Below are positions 1 through 11,531 of a stretch of 64,000 bases of DNA, one piece after another (within the stretch, counting starts at the first letter, position 1; each line of letters starts with the position of its first letter). Origin of the DNA: Pleurodeles waltl (taxonomy: Eukaryota; Chordata; Amphibia; Caudata; Salamandridae); assembly GCF_031143425.1 (NCBI RefSeq), contig NC_090443.1, positions 1,053,382,554 through 1,053,446,553 on the forward strand, written 5' to 3'. The translations under genes and the position numbers were made by a program. The notes under the pieces were generated by a model that was not told the DNA's origin, searched no databases, and worked only from the letters and a program-made list of their open reading frames with translations.

Positions 1-2
1 GA

Positions 3-521
3 CCTGGGGTCAGTGGCAGTGGGCACACGGTTCAGGGGACAGAGGCACAGGACAACAGGGAAACTGGGAGGAATACTGTGCACCAGCGGGAGGACAGGCC
101 TAGGGAACCGACTCTCCAGTAGGCCCTTGCAGAGATCCTGGGAGCCTACCAACATTCCCAGGATACGCTGGACCAGATCCTGGACAAGGTGCAGGAGAAC
201 AGGCGGCTGCAGGAGGGACAGTACAAGGGGATCAGGGAGGACTTGCAGGCCATCAACACCACCCCGGTGTCCATAGCAGGGGTGCTGGCAGACATGGCCA
301 ACATTATGAGCCAGGCAGTCTCACAACAGTGGACCCCTGCCACTAGCCAGACATCTGAACTGCCTTCCACCACTGCTTCCACTAGTGGACAGGAGGCCCC
401 ATCACAGGACCAACAGGCCACAAGCACCCCTCCCCCTGCAGAAGGTGAACCACCCCGCAAACATTCCCTGCAATCCACACAGAAGCCAGAGACTATTGCC
501 AAGACCCCCGCCATGAAATGA
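3..521 (+). pseudogene. Myb/SANT protein 1 of Harbinger A, last exon, 5' cut by window edge
   Basis: This is the C-terminal, non-DNA-binding part of the Myb-like accessory protein. Read from base 3 it aligns with exon 2 of the copy B gene (27867-28792): a Gly/Ser/Gln-rich stretch, then a predicted helical segment beginning ALAEILGAYQHSQDTLDQIL, then a Ser/Thr/Pro-rich tail. An in-frame TAG at 120-122 replaces a Glu codon of the other copies. The frame then stays open to the TGA at 519-521. In the family this protein binds the transposon ends and carries the transposase into the nucleus; this copy is dead. Confidence 0.75.
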
Positions 522-699
522 GACTCTCCTGCTTGTCACCCTTGTGTCCCACGCTGTCCACCTTGAACTACCATTGCTCCCCTTCCTATGTCCCCTTGGA
601 CAATGCACCTGTGCGCTAAATAGACTGGAGCAATACCCTGTACTTTCCTCCATCATCACCCCATCCCACTGCACTTGCCCCTCTTCTTCTGAGCACTTC

Positions 700-705
700 A
701 ATAAA
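700..705 (+). terminator. Poly(A) signal of Myb protein 1 gene, copy A
   Basis: AATAAA lies 179 bases after the stop codon of the Myb-like gene. Copy B has the same signal in the same place (28879-28884). The bases from 706 to 992 separate the two convergent genes and hold nothing else I can recognise. Confidence 0.6.
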
Positions 706-992
706 CATCCTTTTGAAAAAAGTATGGAGTATGTCAAACTTATTTAAGTATGTATTCATTTAACCAGGTTCAAACATTGCAATTCAACTGCACAGTAATG
801 TTCACATAGAAAAGACCTGTAGTTTTCTGCAGTGATCACACCAGGAGCGATAGTGGGGCACCAACATCTGCAAAATGAGTTGCCAAAGGGTACCATGAGT
901 GGGCATAGAAGTGGGAAATAACAGCATGCCAATGCCAAAGATAATCTAAATAATGACAATGAAATGTGAAGTAACACTGTCTTACCTGTGAG

Positions 993-2096
993 TTATTGGA
1001 AGTATTGTTGAATCACTGCTGTTCTGTTGTCCTCATCCTCATCCTCTGCCTCCTCATCCTCACTGTCCACAGGGTCCACTACTGCCACACGGCCATCTCC
1101 AGCCTCCTCCTCCTGCAGAAAAGGCACATGGTGTCTCAAAGCAGGGTTGTGCAACATGCAGCATGCAACGATTATCTGGCAGACCTTCTTGGGTAAGTAG
1201 CACAGGGATCCCCCAGTTAGATGGAGGCACCTGAACCTGGCCTTCAGGAGGCCAAAGGTCCTTTGTATTATCCTTCTTGTTCGCCCATGTGCCTCATTGT
1301 AACATTCTTCTGCCTTTGTCCTGGAATTCCTCACAGTGGTCAGTAGCCATGATAGGTTGGGGTAACCTGAGTCACCTGCAAATATTGAGGGACAACATTT
1401 AGGCACACACTATCCTATATGGCCCACACCATACCCATACACCAACATCTACTGGGTAGGAACCAGGGCTCACCTATTAACCAGACCCGGTGCCTCAGTA
1501 GTTGTGCCATCGCATTAGAGATGCTGCTATTCCTAAGGATAAAGGCATCATGCACCAACCCAAGATACTTAGCATTGACACAGGAGATGTACTGGTCCGC
1601 CAAGCACGCTATCTGTACATTCATGGAGTGGAAACACTTTCGATTTCTGAACACCTGTTCGTTTTGCTGGGGGGGACAAATGGAATATGAGTTCCATCAG
1701 TCGCCCCAATTATGTTGGGGATATGTCCCATTGCATAGAACTCGGCCTTCACTGTGGCCAAATCTTTAACCTGGGGAAAACAATGTAGCTGCACATGTGT
1801 TTAATCAGGGCAGACAACACTCTTGTCAGCACTATTGAGAACATTGGCTGTGACATTCCTGCTGCCAAGCCCACAGTAACCTGGAAAGAACCAGTTGCCA
1901 AGAAATGGAGCACAGATAGGACTTGCACAAGAGGGGGGATCCCAGTGGAGTGACGGATAGCAGATATCAGGTCAGGCCCCAGTTGGGCACACAGCTCTGT
2001 GATTGTGGCCCTGGCCAGTCTATAGGTAAGAATACTGTGCCTGTCCTCCATCATTAGCAAGTCCACCAGGGGTCTGTACACGGGGTATGTCTCCAT
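993..2096 (-). pseudogene. HARBI1-like transposase of Harbinger A
   Basis: PIF/Harbinger DDE transposase, cut-and-paste family. The 5' part (from 2096) holds the helical N-terminal region through PLVQVLSVLHFLATGSF. The middle (1474-1750) is frameshifted but keeps a short stretch ending SMNVQ. The last exon (1375 down to 993) starts at GDSGYPNL, holds the third catalytic region (the Glu of the family is Gln here, RRIIQRTFGLLK) and ends in the acidic tail with IQQYFQ. An intron of 98 nt (1376-1473, GT..AG) interrupts the codon for Gly in LIG/GDSG, the same place as in copies D and E. Frameshifts and the Glu-to-Gln change make it inactive. Confidence 0.85.
1376..1473 (-). other. Intron of transposase A
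   Basis: On the minus strand the donor reads ATAG/GTGAGC and the acceptor TTTGCAG/GTGAC. Removing it restores the LIGDSGYPNL frame. Matching introns of 96 nt (25944-26039) and 89 nt (17018-17106) occur in the other copies, but not in copy B. Confidence 0.8.
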
Positions 2097-2121
2097 CTCC
2101 TATTCATCCGCAGCAGTTGCA

Positions 2122-2373
2122 GTCTAAGGCAGTGGTTCCCAACCTTTTGATATCTGTGGACCCCACTTTAACATTAATGGAACCCAGGGACCCCCACTGA
2201 ATCATCATGGGAATCCGGGGACCCCCGCCTGAGTCATTACTGGAAGCTGGGGACCTAATTTGTCAATATTTGTTAATATTTTTTTATTTGCTAGGCTCTC
2301 GCGGACCCCCTGAGAAGGCTTCGCGGACCCCCAGGGGTCCCCGGACCACAGGTTGGGAACCACTGGTCCAAGG
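2122..2373. mobile_element. hAT MITE, 236 bp, with 8-bp target duplication
   Basis: A non-autonomous hAT element at 2130-2365. Its ends are near-perfect 16-bp inverted repeats beginning CAGTGGTTCCCAACCT. It is flanked by GTCTAAGG (2122-2129) and GTCCAAGG (2366-2373), an 8-bp duplication with one mismatch, the length expected for hAT. It holds repeated GGGGACCCC-like motifs and no coding sequence. It lies just upstream of the transposase start in copy A; the other copies lack it at this place. Confidence 0.92.
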
Positions 2374-2796
2374 GACAAAAGAGTAAGGATACGGTCACAT
2401 ACTGAACATCGGAGACACAACAGTACAATACATAATGTTAATTTCTGATGGATAAGTGGTATTTGTCCTGTATGTCCTATATTTAACTGTGACGCAGTTA
2501 TCATCCAAGGCCTGTCCTCCCCCTGAAATGGCATCCGCCTGTCCTGTGTGGAGGGACAGGTGGAAGTGAGGTAATGCCGTTGCGGTAGGCGGTCGGGAAC
2601 CGCTGTGCAACTCCTCATTGGTTAACATTAGGCCCTATGGGGTACAGTGGCCAATGGTGATGTACGCTGGTGGTGACGGTATGCACCACCGCGGAGGTGA
2701 CCGCCATTTCCATCTGATCACTCACTTGCTACCTGACCTTCAGCGGGAGAGGACCTACACTACATGTCCTGCTGTGACCTGTGTCTGGAACCAACC
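2374..2796. promoter_or_regulatory. Bidirectional promoter region, Harbinger A
   Basis: The stretch between the divergent transposase (-) and second SANT gene (+). It carries an inverted CCAAT box (ATTGG, 2617-2621) and a forward one (CCAAT, 2651-2655), flanked by GGCGGT/ACCGCC motifs. The same pair and spacing occur in copy B (30476 and 30510), which supports function rather than chance. Confidence 0.55.
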
Positions 2797-5520
2797 ATGG
2801 CTCCTGTGACTGGGGAAAGGGCCCCTGCCTTCACCTCAGCGGAGTTGGAGTGACTGGTGGATGGGGTCCTACCCCAGTACAGACTGCTGCATGGGCTTCC
2901 AGACCAACAAGTGAGTACACTGTGAGCACAATGTATGTGGCATGAATGCATGGAGTGCTGTGTGTGAAGGCCTCGTGTAGGGGTGGTGGGTGGATGTCCC
3001 CTGGGCGGCATACAGCTTATGTGCTGGGCTATGCATGTGCAAATGGTGATGTGAAGGGGTATAGTGGGCCATAAGTGTAACAGGCAGGCGGTCTGACTGA
3101 TACCGTTTCCTGTGTGTATTTCTCTGCAGGTCAGCGCCCATCAAGAGAAGGATATATGGCATGCCGTCGCCAGGGACGTGCAGACCCTGGGGGTCTATGG
3201 CAGGTGGAGCATCCACTGTCGGAAAAGGTGGAGGACCTGAGATGCTGGGCGCGGGAGATGGCGGAGGCCCAGCTGGGGAACGCCTCCAAACGAGGAAAGG
3301 ATGTCCGTCGAATCCCCTGACCTCCCCTGATGGCCTGCATACTGGCGATGGCCTATCCGGAGCTGGATATGGGTGCTTGAAGGCATCACAGCAGCCACAA
3401 GGGGGTGAGTACAGTGCCCATCATCACTACTTACGCATAGTAGGGGGGTACCCGGGTGGGGGATGTGTGTCGGTGGGTGCCCCTAGGCCCGCCTGACATT
3501 GCAGAGTAGGTCCCATGTTGGCCAGGGTTCTGAAGTGATAATCCTGCTACCTAGCTCGTAGGCATCCACAACTGGCCAGGGCTGCGTGGGTCCCAGGTGT
3601 GCTGCATTTGGCGGTATGTGCCCCTCCCCATGCTTTGGTGGCTAGCATTATAACTGTGCAATGCATAGTACGTAGGGCTGTTCCCTGTGTGTGACAGTGG
3701 TGTGTATAGCAACGGTGGTGTTGGTGCGGCCATTGACCCAGGGTATACTTTGTCTCTTCCCTCCCCTTTTTGTTTTGTCACCCTGTCCTTATGTGCATTA
3801 GCATCATCTGGCAGAGGAGCAGAGGCACCGGCAATGGAGGGCGTTGCATCCCACAGGACCCAGGAGGCAGAGTCCACCGACACTGAGGGCACCAGTGGGA
3901 CAGAGGGCGAGGGGAGGACCACGGCAGAGACAGGAGGGGGATAGTTCGGGCACAGACACCTCCTCCAATGGAAGATCCCTGGTAGTGGTGGACACCTCTG
4001 TACCCACCCCAGCTACAGGTACAGCTGCCACCCCATACCAGCACCGCCCTCCCAGCAGCCCCTCAGTGAGTTGCTCGTGCCTGCTGACCCAGGAGGGTGG
4101 GCATCTCTTTCGCCCCAGCCATCTCAGGCCCTGCCCCAGTTAGCCCTGCTACCATGATTGAGGAGGCTATTGACCTCCTGAGATCCATCTCTGTAGGTCA
4201 GTCAACCATTGTGAATGCCATCCAGGGGCCGGCAGCCCGGATGCAACAGACTAATGCATTCCTGCAGGGCATTCACACTGGCTTGGCGGCCAAACAGAGA
4301 TCAATCCAGACTCTGGCCTCCTCTCTGATGGCAGCCATTGTCCCTGTTTCTACCCTCCCCTCTACAACTTCCTCTTCCCAATCCCATTTCCCTCAACCCC
4401 AACCTATCCCACACAGGCAGACGAGCATGCACACAAGACAACACACAAGAGTGGCACAGGCAAACACAAGCACCACACATCACCCCACAGACACTCACAC
4501 AAACACCATCCAGATGCAGACATACCAACATCCACAATTTCCACTGTCTCCCCCGCCTTCTCCCCCTCCACCTCCCTCCCAGTTGCGTCTACAGTCACAC
4601 CTCATCCACTACCAGAATCACCACCACCCCTAGCAGAACACATACCTCACTGGCAGACACCTCCAAAACAGCCATGCACACGTCCCCTGTGTCCTCTCCC
4701 ACTGTGTCTGTCACCCCCTCTCCCATGGTACACAAACGCAAGCACTCAAGACACCCAACAGCCATCCACCTCACAACAGCATCCAGCCCTTGCATCTGTA
4801 CCCAAACACAGCAGACAGACACCTCCTACAACCACTCACTCTTCCTCCACTCCCAAACCTTCTCCCACCCCACTGTCCCTAAGAAGTTATTCCTCTCCAC
4901 CATTGACCTCTTCCTTACCCCCCCTCGTCCTTCACATCTGGCCAGGGTGGCAAAAACCCAGGCAAGCACCTCAGCCAACCAGTCCACGGGCCCAGTATTC
5001 TCCACACCCACTTGTGGTAGGAAAGGATCCAGGGCACCAGGCAGCCTCAAGGAAAGGGTGCCTGCCCCAGCTGCTGGCTGGAAGACCAAGGAGCCTGCCC
5101 CAGCTGCTGGCTGGAAGACCAAGGAGCCAGCCACAGCTGCTGCCAGAAAGGGCAAGGAGCCAGCCCCAGCTGCTGCCAGGAAGGGCAAGGAGCCTGCCCC
5201 AGCTGCTGCCAGGAATGGCAAGAGCCAGCACCAGCAGGCAGGAAGGACAAGGGGCCTGGTGCAGGGACTTAGACAGAGCCCCCAGCACCAACAATGGTTG
5301 TGCAGCTGTCTGAGGCTGCAGGGGATGGGCAGGAGCTACCCCCCCACCACCACCACCGGGCAGCCGCTCGAGGCTGCAGGGGATGGGCTGGAGCCTCCCC
5401 GCCAAACGGCTGCAGCACCACCACTAGCACAACTGAGCAGCTGTCACCGCTGGCGGACGGTATGTAGTCCTGCCTCCATGGGCTACTGTGCGGCCTGCCC
5501 CCTGCAAATCCTGTGGTTAT
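2797..5520 (+). pseudogene. Second Myb/SANT gene (SANT2) of Harbinger A
   Basis: A three-exon gene: exon 1 2797-2910 (114 nt), exon 2 3130-3404, exon 3 from 3802. Exons 1 and 2 encode a Myb/SANT-like trihelix domain (FTSAELE...; VSAHQEKDIWHAVARDV; HCRKRW). Exon 3 encodes an acidic Ser/Thr-rich linker, a conserved block (EEAIDLLRSISVGQSTIVNA, near 4160-4220), a Pro/Thr/His-rich region, the motif KKLFLSTIDLF (near 4880) and a basic Lys/Ala/Pro repeat tail. An in-frame TGA in exon 1, a 1-bp loss after HCRKRW and frameshifts in exon 3 make it a pseudogene. Splice borders match those of copies B, C and E. I infer a DNA-binding role from the domain; its partner is unknown. Confidence 0.75.
5062..5225 (+). 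repeat. 33-bp tandem repeat in SANT2 tail, copy A
   Basis: About five units of 33 bp, each coding 11 residues of the type KEPAPAAARKG or KEPAPAAGWKT. This makes a Lys/Ala/Pro tail like those of linker histones. The unit length is a multiple of three, so the frame survives copy-number changes. Confidence 0.8.
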
Positions 5521-5524
5521 GACA

Positions 5525-6000
5525 CCCAGCTGAGAGACTGTGACCTCGCACTCCGCAGGATCAAGAGCACAGGGCACGATGCCCCCTCCAGAACCAGTGG
5601 GGAAGACACCCACCAACCCAGCCTCCCTAAGATCAGAAGCGCAGGACATGATGCCCCCTCCAGAACCAGTGGGGAAGACACCCACTCGAGAGACTGTGGC
5701 CTTGTACTCCCCAGAACCAAGCACAGGGCATGTTGCCCCTCCAGAGCATGTGGGCAAGTCACCCACTTGAGAGACTGTGGCCATGCACTCCCCAGGACCA
5801 AGCACAGGGCATGCTGCCCCTCTAGAGCATGTGAGAAAGTCACCCACTTGAGAGACTGTGGCCTATCACTCCCCAGGACCGAGCACAGGGCATGTTGCCC
5901 CCTCCAGAGCATGTGGGCAAGTAACCCACTTGAGAGACTGTGTTCTTGCACTCCCCATTACAAAGCACAGGGCATGTTGCCCCTCCAGAACCAGTGGTCT
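5525..6000 (+). repeat. 75-82 bp tandem repeats, 3' region of SANT2 copy A
   Basis: Two units of about 75 bp (CCCTCCAGAACCAGTGGGGA core) are followed by four units of 80-82 bp starting GAGAGACTGTGG at about 5689, 5769, 5850 and 5932. Related sequence (GAGACTGTGGCTTTGCACTC) forms a 65-bp array in copy B and an inverted one in copy C, so the array type belongs to this end of the transposon. Confidence 0.8.
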
Positions 6001-6164
6001 TGTACCATTAGCCAGCTGAGGTGCCCCCCGTTCCCTGTCCCCCTGAGGTGGCTGTCTATTTTCCAGCTGATGCCCCTGCAGTGTTGTCTCCGTGTTGGTG
6101 CAGGTGACAAGTGGGGTCTTGGACTTTGCCCTGTGGCCCACGCACAATGAGGACTGGGCAGTGT

Positions 6165-6420
6165 CCCCCATTACAACCCTGGCGGTTGGTGTTAAAGCAG
6201 CGGTAATACCGCCAACAGGCCGGCGGAAAAAGAAATGGAATCACGACCATGGCGGAAACCACCAACATAGACAGCCACTTTAACACTCTGACCGCCACAG
6301 CGGTAGAAACAAACACCATGGCGGTAACCGACAACAGAGAGGCGAAACACAGTGTACGCCCACACTATTACAAGAGGCCTATCCACCACCTTTTCCGGGG
6401 CGGTACCAACGCGATTAAAA
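6165..6420. repeat. Terminal/subterminal region of Harbinger C, GGCGG-rich
   Basis: Dense GGCGGT/ACCGCC words, in the same order as the right terminal region of copy B read in reverse. These are probable binding sites for one of the element's SANT proteins (inference). The stretch from 6420 to 7020 has no recognisable gene; on the plus strand AATAAA occurs near 6767. Confidence 0.6.
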
Positions 6421-7020
6421 GCACGGCAGAAACAGTACTTGAAAGGGAAATCACTCACCTCCCGACACCCAACGAGGAACCAGGACGCCAAGGAGCCCGA
6501 ACTACACGTCCTGCCCATGCTGGTCTTCCTCCTTCTGTTTCAGGAGCATGAAAGACGCCGTCGACGACCACAGTGAATACTGCACCTTCAACACAGGGGA
6601 GGGGGGAGGGAAAAGAGAGTGACACACACGCAACACGCAATACCCCCACCCCCACCCTCACCCACAACACCATACACACAAATACATGCAGCAACATTAC
6701 ATATACACCCCATCACCCCCTGGAAGAACGCAGGGACAAAATTAAATGATTATAAAGATTGTAATCAATAAAAATCAGATAGTGCAAGTTCAAAAATCAG
6801 TACATACAAATATGTACACCAACTATACAAGTCAGGATAGTATTCAAACATCGTCCGTGGATCAGTGTCCCAAAATGCATGGGCAAAGCCCACACAAGAT
6901 GCATGACTCGAAACGGAGAGAACACTGCAGGGGCATCAGATCGAAATGAAACAGGCACCTCAGGGGGAGGGGAGGGGCACCTCAGCCGGATGAACGCACG
7001 ACGCCACTGATCCACCAGGG

Positions 7021-7690
7021 GTCTCCATGCCCACTGCTGTATCCTGGGGAGTGCAAAGCCACAGTCTCACAAGTCTTTCCAGTGGGTGGTTTGCCCACTG
7101 CCCTATCCTGGGGAGTGCAAAGCCACAGTCTCACAAGTATTTCCAGTGGGTGGTTTGTCCACTGCTCTATCCTGGGGAGTGCAAATCCACAGTCTCACAA
7201 GTGGATAACAGTCTCCAATGGTTCTGGAGGGGGCTTGGTGCCCAGAGTGCTTCATCCTGCCAAGGACTAAGGAACTGGATGTGAATCTCCACTGGTTCTG
7301 GAGGGGGCATTGTGCCCAGAGTGCTTCATCCTGCCAAGGACTGAGGAAGTGGATGTGAATCTCCACTGGTTCTGGAGGGGGCATTGTGCCCAGAGTGCAT
7401 CATCCTGCCAAGGACTGAGGAAGTGGATGTGAATATCCACTGGTTCTGGAGGGGGCATTGTGCCCAGAGTGCTTCATCCTGCCAGGGACTGAGGACGTGA
7501 ATGCTTTTCTCCACTGGTTCTGGAGGGGGCATTGTGCCCAGAGTGTTTCATCCTGCCAAGGGCTGAGGAAGTGGATGCTTTTCTCCACTGGTTCTGGAGG
7601 GGGCATTGTGCCCAGAGTGCTTCATCCTGCCAAGGACTGAGGAAGTGGATGCTTTTCTCCACTGGTTCTAGAGGGGCTTGGTGCCCAGAG
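7021..7690 (-). repeat. 65-bp and 74-bp tandem arrays, 3' region of SANT2 copy C
   Basis: First, about three 65-bp units (TATCCTGGGGAGTGCAAAGC core, 7021-7215). Then about six 74-bp units (GGTTCTGGAGGGGGCATTGT core, 7215-7690). Read on the minus strand, these are the counterparts of the SANT2 3' repeats of A and B. Units differ by few bases, so the expansion is recent. Confidence 0.85.
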
Positions 7691-7855
7691 TGCATCACAT
7701 GCAGTGTGGCTGGTGCCATTCCCTCACATGGATATGTGTGCCACGAGATTGCCTGGGAACAGGTAGCATGATACGCCATGGAGGCAGAGACATACCCCAA
7801 CCTGCTGCGGCTTCGCCTGCCACCTGCAGGTGCAAAAAGTGCTGGAAGTCCTGCC

Positions 7856-10646
7856 TCATGGAAGCTGGGCAGGGTCCAGGATGTCTCCTCCAGCCTCGGA
7901 CGGCTGCCCACTGGGGATGATAGCCATATCAGCTGTGGTGACACTGTCAGAGCACGTCACGGGGCTGGTGGCGGTGCTTGCGGTGGTGTCTGTGGCGGAG
8001 GTGCTGGCGGTGGTGCGTGTGTCTGCACCTGTTGAGGGACACAGCAGGATGTCTCCTGCAGCCTCGGACGGCTGCCCACTGGGGATGATGCTGGGGACTG
8101 TTGCAGAGGCAGCAGACGTGCAGGTGGCGGTGCTGGTGGCGATGCATGTGGCGGTGCTGGTGGCGGTGCAGGTGGCAGCGCTGGTGGCGGTGCAGGTGGC
8201 GGTGTCCACCGCCATACAGGTTGGTGTAGTGGTCGACTGGCCACATTTAGATGTTGCCGCTGGTGTCTTGCCACTGTCCCCTTTTGGTTCTGAGGAGCCC
8301 TTTCTTGCTGGTAGGTGCGGCTTCTCCCTCCGGCATGTGGGCACCTTCTTCACCTTGGAAGGTGGATGAATGGCCTGCTCCTTCGCCTCGCTAGGTGGCA
8401 CACTGGCAGCCCTGATGGGTGGCGCACTTGATGAGACCGGAGTTGCTGGCACCACTGTGCTTGGCGATTTGGTGGCTGAGGTGCTGGGCTGGGACCTGGA
8501 AAGCCTGGCCCTAGGGGAAGGACAGGGGGGAGGTGTAGGGAAGAGGTCAATGTTAGCCAGGAAAAGTTTCTTAGACACACTGGGACAGGAAGATGGAGGG
8601 GTTTGGGAGTGGAGGAAGAGCTAGTGGTTGTTGGAGGTGTAGGTTTGCTGAATTTGGGTGAAGGTGCATGGGCCGGAGGCTGTTGTGAGGTGGATGGCTG
8701 TTGGGTAGGTGTGTGCCTGTGTTTGTGTACTTTGGGAGGAGAGATCACAGACACACTGGGAGATGACAAAGGGGATGTGTGAATGGTAGTGGGGGTGGTG
8801 ATTGCACATGAGCGGTGTGTGGTGATGGGCGTGCTGGTGATGGAGGTAGTGGCTGAGGATGTAGTGCATGCAGGTGTGAGTGGAGACGAGACACGGAGGG
8901 AGGAGGAGGACATGGAGGAGGGGGACACAGTGGAGGCAGTGGATGTTGCTGTGTCTGCATGGGGATGGTGCTTGTGTGTGTGCCTGTGGGATGTGTGGTG
9001 CTTATGTTTGCCATGTCAACTCTTGTGTGTTGATGAGTGTGCATGCCGGTCTGATGGTGTGCTTGGGATAGGCTGAGTTACAGGGGATTGGGTCGGGTGG
9101 AGGAGGTTGGAGGGGGGAGGCTGAACACAGGGACAATGGCTGCCATCAGTGTTGAGGCCAGAGCCTTAAATGCTCTCTGTTGGGCTGCCTGGCCAGAGTG
9201 GATGCCCTCCAGGTATGCATTTGTTTGTTGCAAATGCCTCTCAACACCCTGGATGGCATTCAGAATGGTAGATTGCCCAACAGTGAGGTATCTCAGGAGG
9301 TCAATAGCCTCCTCACTGAGGGCAGCAGGGCTGACTGGGGCAGGGCCTGAGGTGCCTGGGGCGAAGGAGATTCCCACCCTCCTGGGTGAGCAGGCACAGG
9401 ACACACGCTGAGGGGCTGCTGGGATGGCGGTTCTGGTAGGGGGGGTGGCGGCTGCACCTGTTGATGCAGTGGGCACAGAGGTGCCCGCCACCGCAAGGGA
9501 GCTCCCATCAGAGGAGGAGTCACTGTCACTGGTGTACGCTCCTGTCCCCGTCGTGGAGCTCCCCTCACCCTCCGTCCCAATGGTGGCTTCAGACTCTGTT
9601 ACTTCACCCTCCAGGGCCATGTGGGATGCAGCTACCTCCTGCTCCGGTGCCACTGCTCCTCCGCCAGATGATGCTAATGCACGCAAGAACAGAGTGACAA
9701 AAAAAAGGGGGGGAAAGACAGAAGAAACACGTGTTCAGTGCATGCAACACCACTACCGTTGGCGGACACAACACACAGGGAGCAGCCCTTGCACTAAGCT
9801 ATGCACTAACAGTTTGTAGGAAAATACACATGCCCATGGGGGACGATGCCTAAGCCAATTAGCAGCACACCTGGAACCCACAGGAGCCTGCCTAGGTGTA
9901 GATGGCTATTACCACTATTGGGGTTGGAGTGCCACAGAGCCTGCCTAACAAGGGACCTACCCTACCAAGTTCGCCCTGGCCTAGGGGAACCCACAGCCCA
10001 CTTCCCCCTGCCAGACACCTCGTAAAGCGCGCAGAGTCAGCTGAATGAGACTGTACTCACCCGCTTGTGGCTGGTGTGATGCCTTGAAGCGCCCATCCAA
10101 CTCCAGATATGCCACTGCCAGGATCTGGTACATCAGGGGGGTCATGGTGCGACTGGCACCCCTTCCACGTTGGGAGGCCATCCCCAGCTGGACCTCAGCC
10201 GTCTTCTTGCTCCAGCGGCGCAGGTCCTCCCATCTTTTCCAGCAGTGGGTGCTCCGTCTATGGTAGACCCCCAGGGTCCGGACGTCATTGGCGATGGCAC
10301 GCCAAATACCCTTCTTCTGGTGTGCACTGACCTAGAGGAAAAGTGAAGTTAGACTGGATGTTACTATCCCGTACAGTTCATCTCACGCATTGCCTAAACA
10401 CCTCCCACCCTGGCCAAGGCATACATACACACACACTATCCTCACATGCTGGCCTGCCCCCCTCCCCACCCTCTTCCATCCACACCACCCCATACAATCA
10501 TGTGCCATCCACCATGCTCACAGTGTACTCACCTGTTTGTCTGGAGGACCGTACAGTTGCGTGTACTGGGGGAGGACCCCATCCACCAGTTTCTCCAACT
10601 CCTCCAAAGTGAAGGCAGGGGCCCTTTCCCCAGACACTGTAGCCAT
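7856..10646 (-). pseudogene. Second Myb/SANT gene (SANT2) of Harbinger C
   Basis: Exon 1 10646-10533 (114 nt, ATG start), exon 2 10331-10061 (271 nt), exon 3 from 9673. Exons 1 and 2 are intact and give the complete SANT-like domain: FTLEELEKLVDGVLPQYTQL, then VSAHQKKGIWRAIANDVRTL, then HCWKRWEDLRRW. Exon 3 is open to about 9078 with the conserved block EEAIDLLRYLTVGQSTILNA, then shifts frame. The motif KKLFLANIDLFPTPP is at about 8575-8530, and a Thr/Ala/Cys repeat tail follows. This is the best-preserved DNA-binding half of the gene in the window. Splice sites are canonical (GTGAGT donors). Confidence 0.75.
8100..8220 (-). repeat. 15-bp GGTGGCGGTGCTGGT minisatellite in SANT2 tail, copy C
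   Basis: A short tandem array of a 15-bp unit, coding Thr/Ala/Cys-rich residues on the minus strand. It occupies the place where copy A has its Lys/Ala/Pro repeat and copy B its 30-bp array, so each copy has expanded a different unit in the same tail. Confidence 0.7.
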
Positions 10647-10730
10647 CGTCGCTTCCAGACACAGGTCACAGCAGCACTTGCAGTGTAGGTCCTCTCCTGT
10701 TGAAGGTCAGGTATCAAGTGAGGGAACAGG

Positions 10731-11300
10731 TCACTGGTCGAACAGCCAAGTCTTGAGGTTCTTTCTGAAGACTAGTAGGTCTTTGGTTTTGCGCAGGTCG
10801 GTGGGGAGGGGGTTCCAGGTTTTCGGGGCGAGGTAGGAGAAAGACCTGCCTCCTGTGGTGGTGTGCAGGATGCGGGGGACTGTGGCTAGGGCGAGGTCGG
10901 CTGATCGGAGGTTGCGTGTGGGAGTGTGGAAGTTTACTCTTTCATTGAGGTAGGTTGGGCTGGTGTTGTGGAGGGATTTGTGTGCGTGGATGAGGATCTT
11001 GAATGTGATTCTCTTGTCTATGGGGAGACAGTTTAGGGATTTGAGGTGTGGTGAGATTCGTTCGTGTCGGGCGGCCAAGGACGAGGCGCGCAGCTGTGTT
11101 CTGGATTCTTTGGAGTTTGCGTTTGAGTTTGAGTGTGGTGCCGGCATAGAGGGCGTTGCCGTAGTCCAGTCTGCTGCTGATGAGTGCGTGGGTGACTGTC
11201 TTTCTGGTCTCTGGGGGGATCCATTTGAAGGACTTTTTTAGGGTGCGGAGTGTGTGGAAGCAGGAGAAGGTTAGAGCATTGATTTGCATCATCATGCAAT
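10731..11300 (-). mobile_element. L2-like LINE fragment (C-terminal end of reverse transcriptase ORF)
   Basis: On the minus strand two overlapping frames encode the C-terminal end of a non-LTR retrotransposon polyprotein: LISSRLDYGNALYAG, NTAARLVLG, LNCLPIDKRITFKILIHAHK, GRSFSYLAPKTWNPLPTDLR, ending KTWLFDQ and TGA at 10731-10733. This is the pattern of L2/CR1-type LINEs. A frameshift near 11050 joins the frames. The fragment sits directly upstream of SANT2 exon 1 of copy C, in the promoter region, and lacks a recognisable 3' UTR. From 11300 to 11530 I see nothing recognisable. Confidence 0.75.
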
Positions 11301-11531
11301 ACTTCCAGTGAGACACAGGTAAGAAGATGGAACTGCTTCCCACATCTCATACTATTGTAGGAGCTAGCATAAATCTGCCTTTTTCACTCTGTGTATGCAC
11401 CCTGACTTGTCACTTTGGCTTTCCATTTCACAGATGTGTGCCCTCTGCTATGTTTACTCCTGGCCTACAGCCGTCTAATCTTGGTATGTGAACAAGTACA
11501 TTGACATTGCTATATTCCAGAAATTTTGCAA

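Larger units (their letters stand above)
1..6150 (+). mobile_element. Harbinger copy A, left end outside the window
   Basis: Decayed Harbinger DNA transposon with the same three-gene order as copy B: Myb/SANT protein 1 (+, last exon only), HARBI1-type transposase (-), and a second Myb/SANT gene (+). The left TIR lies outside the window. The right end is not a clean TIR; homology fades near 6150, where the inverted copy C begins. All three genes carry stops or frameshifts, so this copy cannot be autonomous. A hAT MITE is inserted in its central promoter region. Confidence 0.85.

Noticed and set aside
4338..5522. A 394-codon Thr/Pro/His-rich frame as an independent gene
   Set aside because: It is a frameshifted part of SANT2 exon 3 of Harbinger A; its C-terminal Lys/Ala/Pro repeat belongs to that gene.
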